From positions 35,514-80,848 of the forward strand of contig NZ_RDBN01000021.1 of the NCBI RefSeq assembly GCF_008042075.1: a DNA stretch of 45,335 nt, in the 5' to 3' direction. A program made the translations under genes and the position numbers. The notes beneath the pieces are model-generated. The model saw only the letters and a program-made list of their open reading frames with translations. It was not told where the DNA came from and ran no database searches. This stretch comes from Streptomyces sp. UW30. Lineage in GTDB: Bacteria; Actinomycetota; Actinomycetes; Streptomycetales; Streptomycetaceae. Shown piece by piece: positions 43,727 through 45,335 of the stretch; position 1 is the stretch's first letter; every line of letters starts with the position of its first letter.

Positions 43727-44181
43727 GCCGGGAACGTCAGGATCTGCTCAGCCGCAGCGCGCTCGGCGTCTTCAAGCTCAACGGCCAGTTCCTCGGGGTC
43801 GCCGAGGAACTGGCCCGGCCGTCCGGGCTGACGGCGGCCTGGTGGCAGGTGCTGGGCGCGGTGCTCGGCGAACCCCTGCCCGTCGCCGGTGTCGCCCGCG
43901 CCATGGGCATCACCCGGCAGAGCGTGCAGCGCATCGCCGATCTGCTGGTGGACAAGGGGCTCGCGGAGTACCGGCCCAACCCGGCCCACCGCCGCGCCAA
44001 GCTCCTCGCGCCCACCGCGCAGGGGCGGGCGGCGATCTCCCGGATCGACCCCGGCCACGCGGAATTCGCGGACCGCCTGGCGGAGGCTTTCGGGGAGGCG
44101 GAACTCGTCGATGCGGTAAGGGTTCTGGAACGGTTGTCGAAGGTGCTCGACCAGATCGCCGGTCCTGTTACGGAACCGTAG
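43723..44181 (+). CDS. MarR family regulator
   Basis: 152 aa. Winged helix with TAAWWQVLGAVLGEPLPVAGVARAMGITRQSVQRIADLLVDKGLAEYRPNPAHRRAKLLAPTAQG (about 41-105), including the DPAHRRA-like wing PNPAHRRAKL. The GTG start overlaps the DJ-1-like gene stop. Probably represses its own operon through the palindromes at 43025-43060 and is relieved by an oxidant or small molecule. Confidence 0.92.
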   Translation: MSRERQDLLSRSALGVFKLNGQFLGVAEELARPSGLTAAWWQVLGAVLGEPLPVAGVARAMGITRQSVQRIADLLVDKGLAEYRPNPAHRRAKLLAPTAQGRAAISRIDPGHAEFADRLAEAFGEAELVDAVRVLERLSKVLDQIAGPVTEP

Positions 44182-44259
44182 ACACCGGCCCGCTCACCTC
44201 CCCATATGCCGCACTATCGTGGGGCCGACGCATAGGCGGGGGCGGGTTGGGGGCGTGCG

Positions 44260-44802
44260 ATGGAGAAGCTGGGGCCCGGGGATCCACAGCGGATCGGGGT
44301 GTACCGGCTGCTGGCGCGGCTGGGCGCGGGCGGCATGGGGGACGTCTATCTGGCCCGGTCGGAGCGCGGCCGTACCGTCGCCGTGAAGCTCGTACGGCGG
44401 GAGCTGGCCGCGCAGGAGGAGTTCCGGGCCCGGTTCCGGCAGGAGGTGCAGGCCGCGCGGCAGGTCGGCGGGTTCTGGACCGCACCGGTGCTCGACGCGG
44501 ACACCGAGGCCGAGGTGCCCTGGGTCGCCACCGGGTATGTCGCCGGTCCCAGCCTCCAGCAGGTGGTCGGGCGCGATCACGGGGCGCTGCCCGAGCGTTC
44601 GGTACGGATCCTGGCGGCGGGGCTCGCGCACGCGCTGAAGGACATCCACGCCGCCGGGATCGTGCACCGGGATCTGAAACCGTCCAACGTCCTGGTCACC
44701 ATCGACGGGCCCCGCGTCATCGACTTCGGGATCGCCCGCGCGCTGGAGTCGGTGGGCGAGAGCGGGCTCACCCGCACCGGCGCGCTCATCGGGTCGCCGG
44801 GG
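44260..44802 (+). pseudogene. Ser/Thr protein kinase, N-terminal part of catalytic domain
   Basis: 181 codons of a Hanks-type kinase: Gly-rich loop LGAGGMGDVYLA (residues 21-32), Lys43 in VAVKLV, the catalytic loop VHRDLKPSN (H136, D138), and DFGIAR (D155), followed by [14 protein letters not shown]. Normally the activation segment (FMAPEQ...) follows, but the frame is cut at GSPG and changes into the fragment at 44803. About 80-90 codons of the C-lobe are missing. The ATG at 44260 has only a weak ribosome binding site. The upstream half (44514-44802) is repeated in reverse at the end of the window. Confidence 0.85.
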
Positions 44803-45335
44803 TGCGCAAGGACCCCGGTGCCCGGCCGACCCTCGACCGGATCCTGGAGCGCACGGGTGCCGAGGACACCGTCTCGGGCGGGCGCTCCCGTGATCCCTGG
44901 CTGCCGAGCGCGCTGGTGGCGCAGCTCGGGCGGCACGCGGTGCGCCTGCTGGACGCGGAGGACCCGGTCGGCGGAGCGGGAGCGCAGAGCCCGGACCACG
45001 ACGGCGACCCGGCGGGGGAGAGCCCCGCGGATCCCGGTGTGCCGGGCCCCGGCGACCCGATGAGCGCGCCGGTGCGGGTGAGCCCGCTCTCGCCCACCGA
45101 CTCCAGCGCGCGGGCGATCCCGAAGTCGATGACGCGGGGCCCGTCGATGGTGACCAGGACGTTGGACGGTTTCAGATCCCGGTGCACGATCCCGGCGGCG
45201 TGGATGTCCTTCAGCGCGTGCGCGAGCCCCGCCGCCAGGATCCGTACCGAACGCTCGGGCAGCGCCCCGTGATCGCGCCCGACCACCTGCTGGAGGCTGG
45301 GACCGGCGACATACCCGGTGGCGACCCAGGGCACC
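44514..45335. repeat. 289-bp perfect inverted repeat at window end
   Basis: 45047-45335 is the exact reverse complement of 44514-44802 (kinase 5' part); the arms are separated by 244 bases (44803-45046). The right arm runs to the end of the window, so its full length is unknown. The left arm ends in GGGTCGCCGGGG and the right starts CCCCGGCGACCC. Confidence 0.92.
44803..45046 (+). pseudogene. Ser/Thr kinase fragment, end of C-lobe and linker
   Basis: In a different frame from the 5' part: [55 protein letters not shown], matching the end of a Hanks kinase domain (RKDPxxRPT) and the start of a juxtamembrane region. It joins the 5' piece at a GGGG/TGCGCAAG junction with loss of the intervening C-lobe. 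Probably part of the same gene; most likely broken by rearrangement or misassembly. Confidence 0.7.

Noticed and set aside
44786..45334. Second copy of a Ser/Thr kinase on the minus strand
   Set aside because: It is the exact reverse complement of the kinase start at 44514-44802, not a paralogue.

Overview
The window is chromosomal DNA of a Streptomyces or very close relative. The evidence is the very high GC content with third-position bias, frequent GTG starts, many apparently leaderless starts, ATGA/GTGA stop-start overlaps, and a gene order (clpB ... fba, pyrE ... kynA ... P450 ... purA) that, from memory, resembles the core region around SCO3629-SCO3661 of S. coelicolor.

Layout. (1) 1-813: N-terminus of a LuxR-like regulator (minus strand, cut by the window edge), divergent from a small Sec-secreted peptide with two DTGWGAA motifs, which overlaps a 111-aa Rieske-like protein whose two iron-ligand histidines are both arginine. 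(2) 965-10650: PPOX-fold protein, clpB under a HspR-type HAIR operator, small membrane and YbjN proteins, class I aminotransferase, a Cys/Gly-rich membrane peptide, DUF2617, a membrane-fused aminopropyltransferase and a CoxG/SRPBCC protein. (3) 10651-13284: a 5'-destroyed aldose-epimerase-like gene, pyrE, and class II fba. (4) 13368-19505: MFS exporter, an intergenic repeat fused to a 5'-truncated DUF3151 gene, then a tryptophan-to-anthranilate set (tryptophan dioxygenase, kynureninase, TetR, formamidase-like hydrolase). (5) 19601-26532: a DUF1023 hydrolase broken by an internal inversion, a membrane acyltransferase and two paralogous NarL-type two-component systems, with a shared 16-bp motif upstream of each operon. 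(6) 26557-33883: VOC protein, CYP107-like P450, ABC exporter with divergent MarR/GbsR regulator, diacylglycerol-kinase-like protein, purA. (7) 33867-37110: accessory segment with XRE/DUF5753-DUF397 pair, two hypothetical genes and a leaderless toxin-antitoxin module. (8) 37205-45335: hypothetical genes, a GT2-membrane glycosyltransferase with its GntR partner, class III aminotransferase, a DJ-1-like/MarR pair, and a broken Ser/Thr kinase.

The most striking structural signal is four inverted rearrangements, each with exact copies or exact flipping of nearby sequence and short microhomology at the joints (10661-10985, 19866-20365, 24316-24629, 44514-45335). Three of them break otherwise normal genes. 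This shared signature points to chimeric template switching or misassembly as the leading explanation, with genuine fold-back inversions as the alternative. The most interesting candidate for new biology is the secreted DTGW peptide, degenerate Rieske protein and LuxR locus at the left edge. All identifications are by reading; no database search was run.
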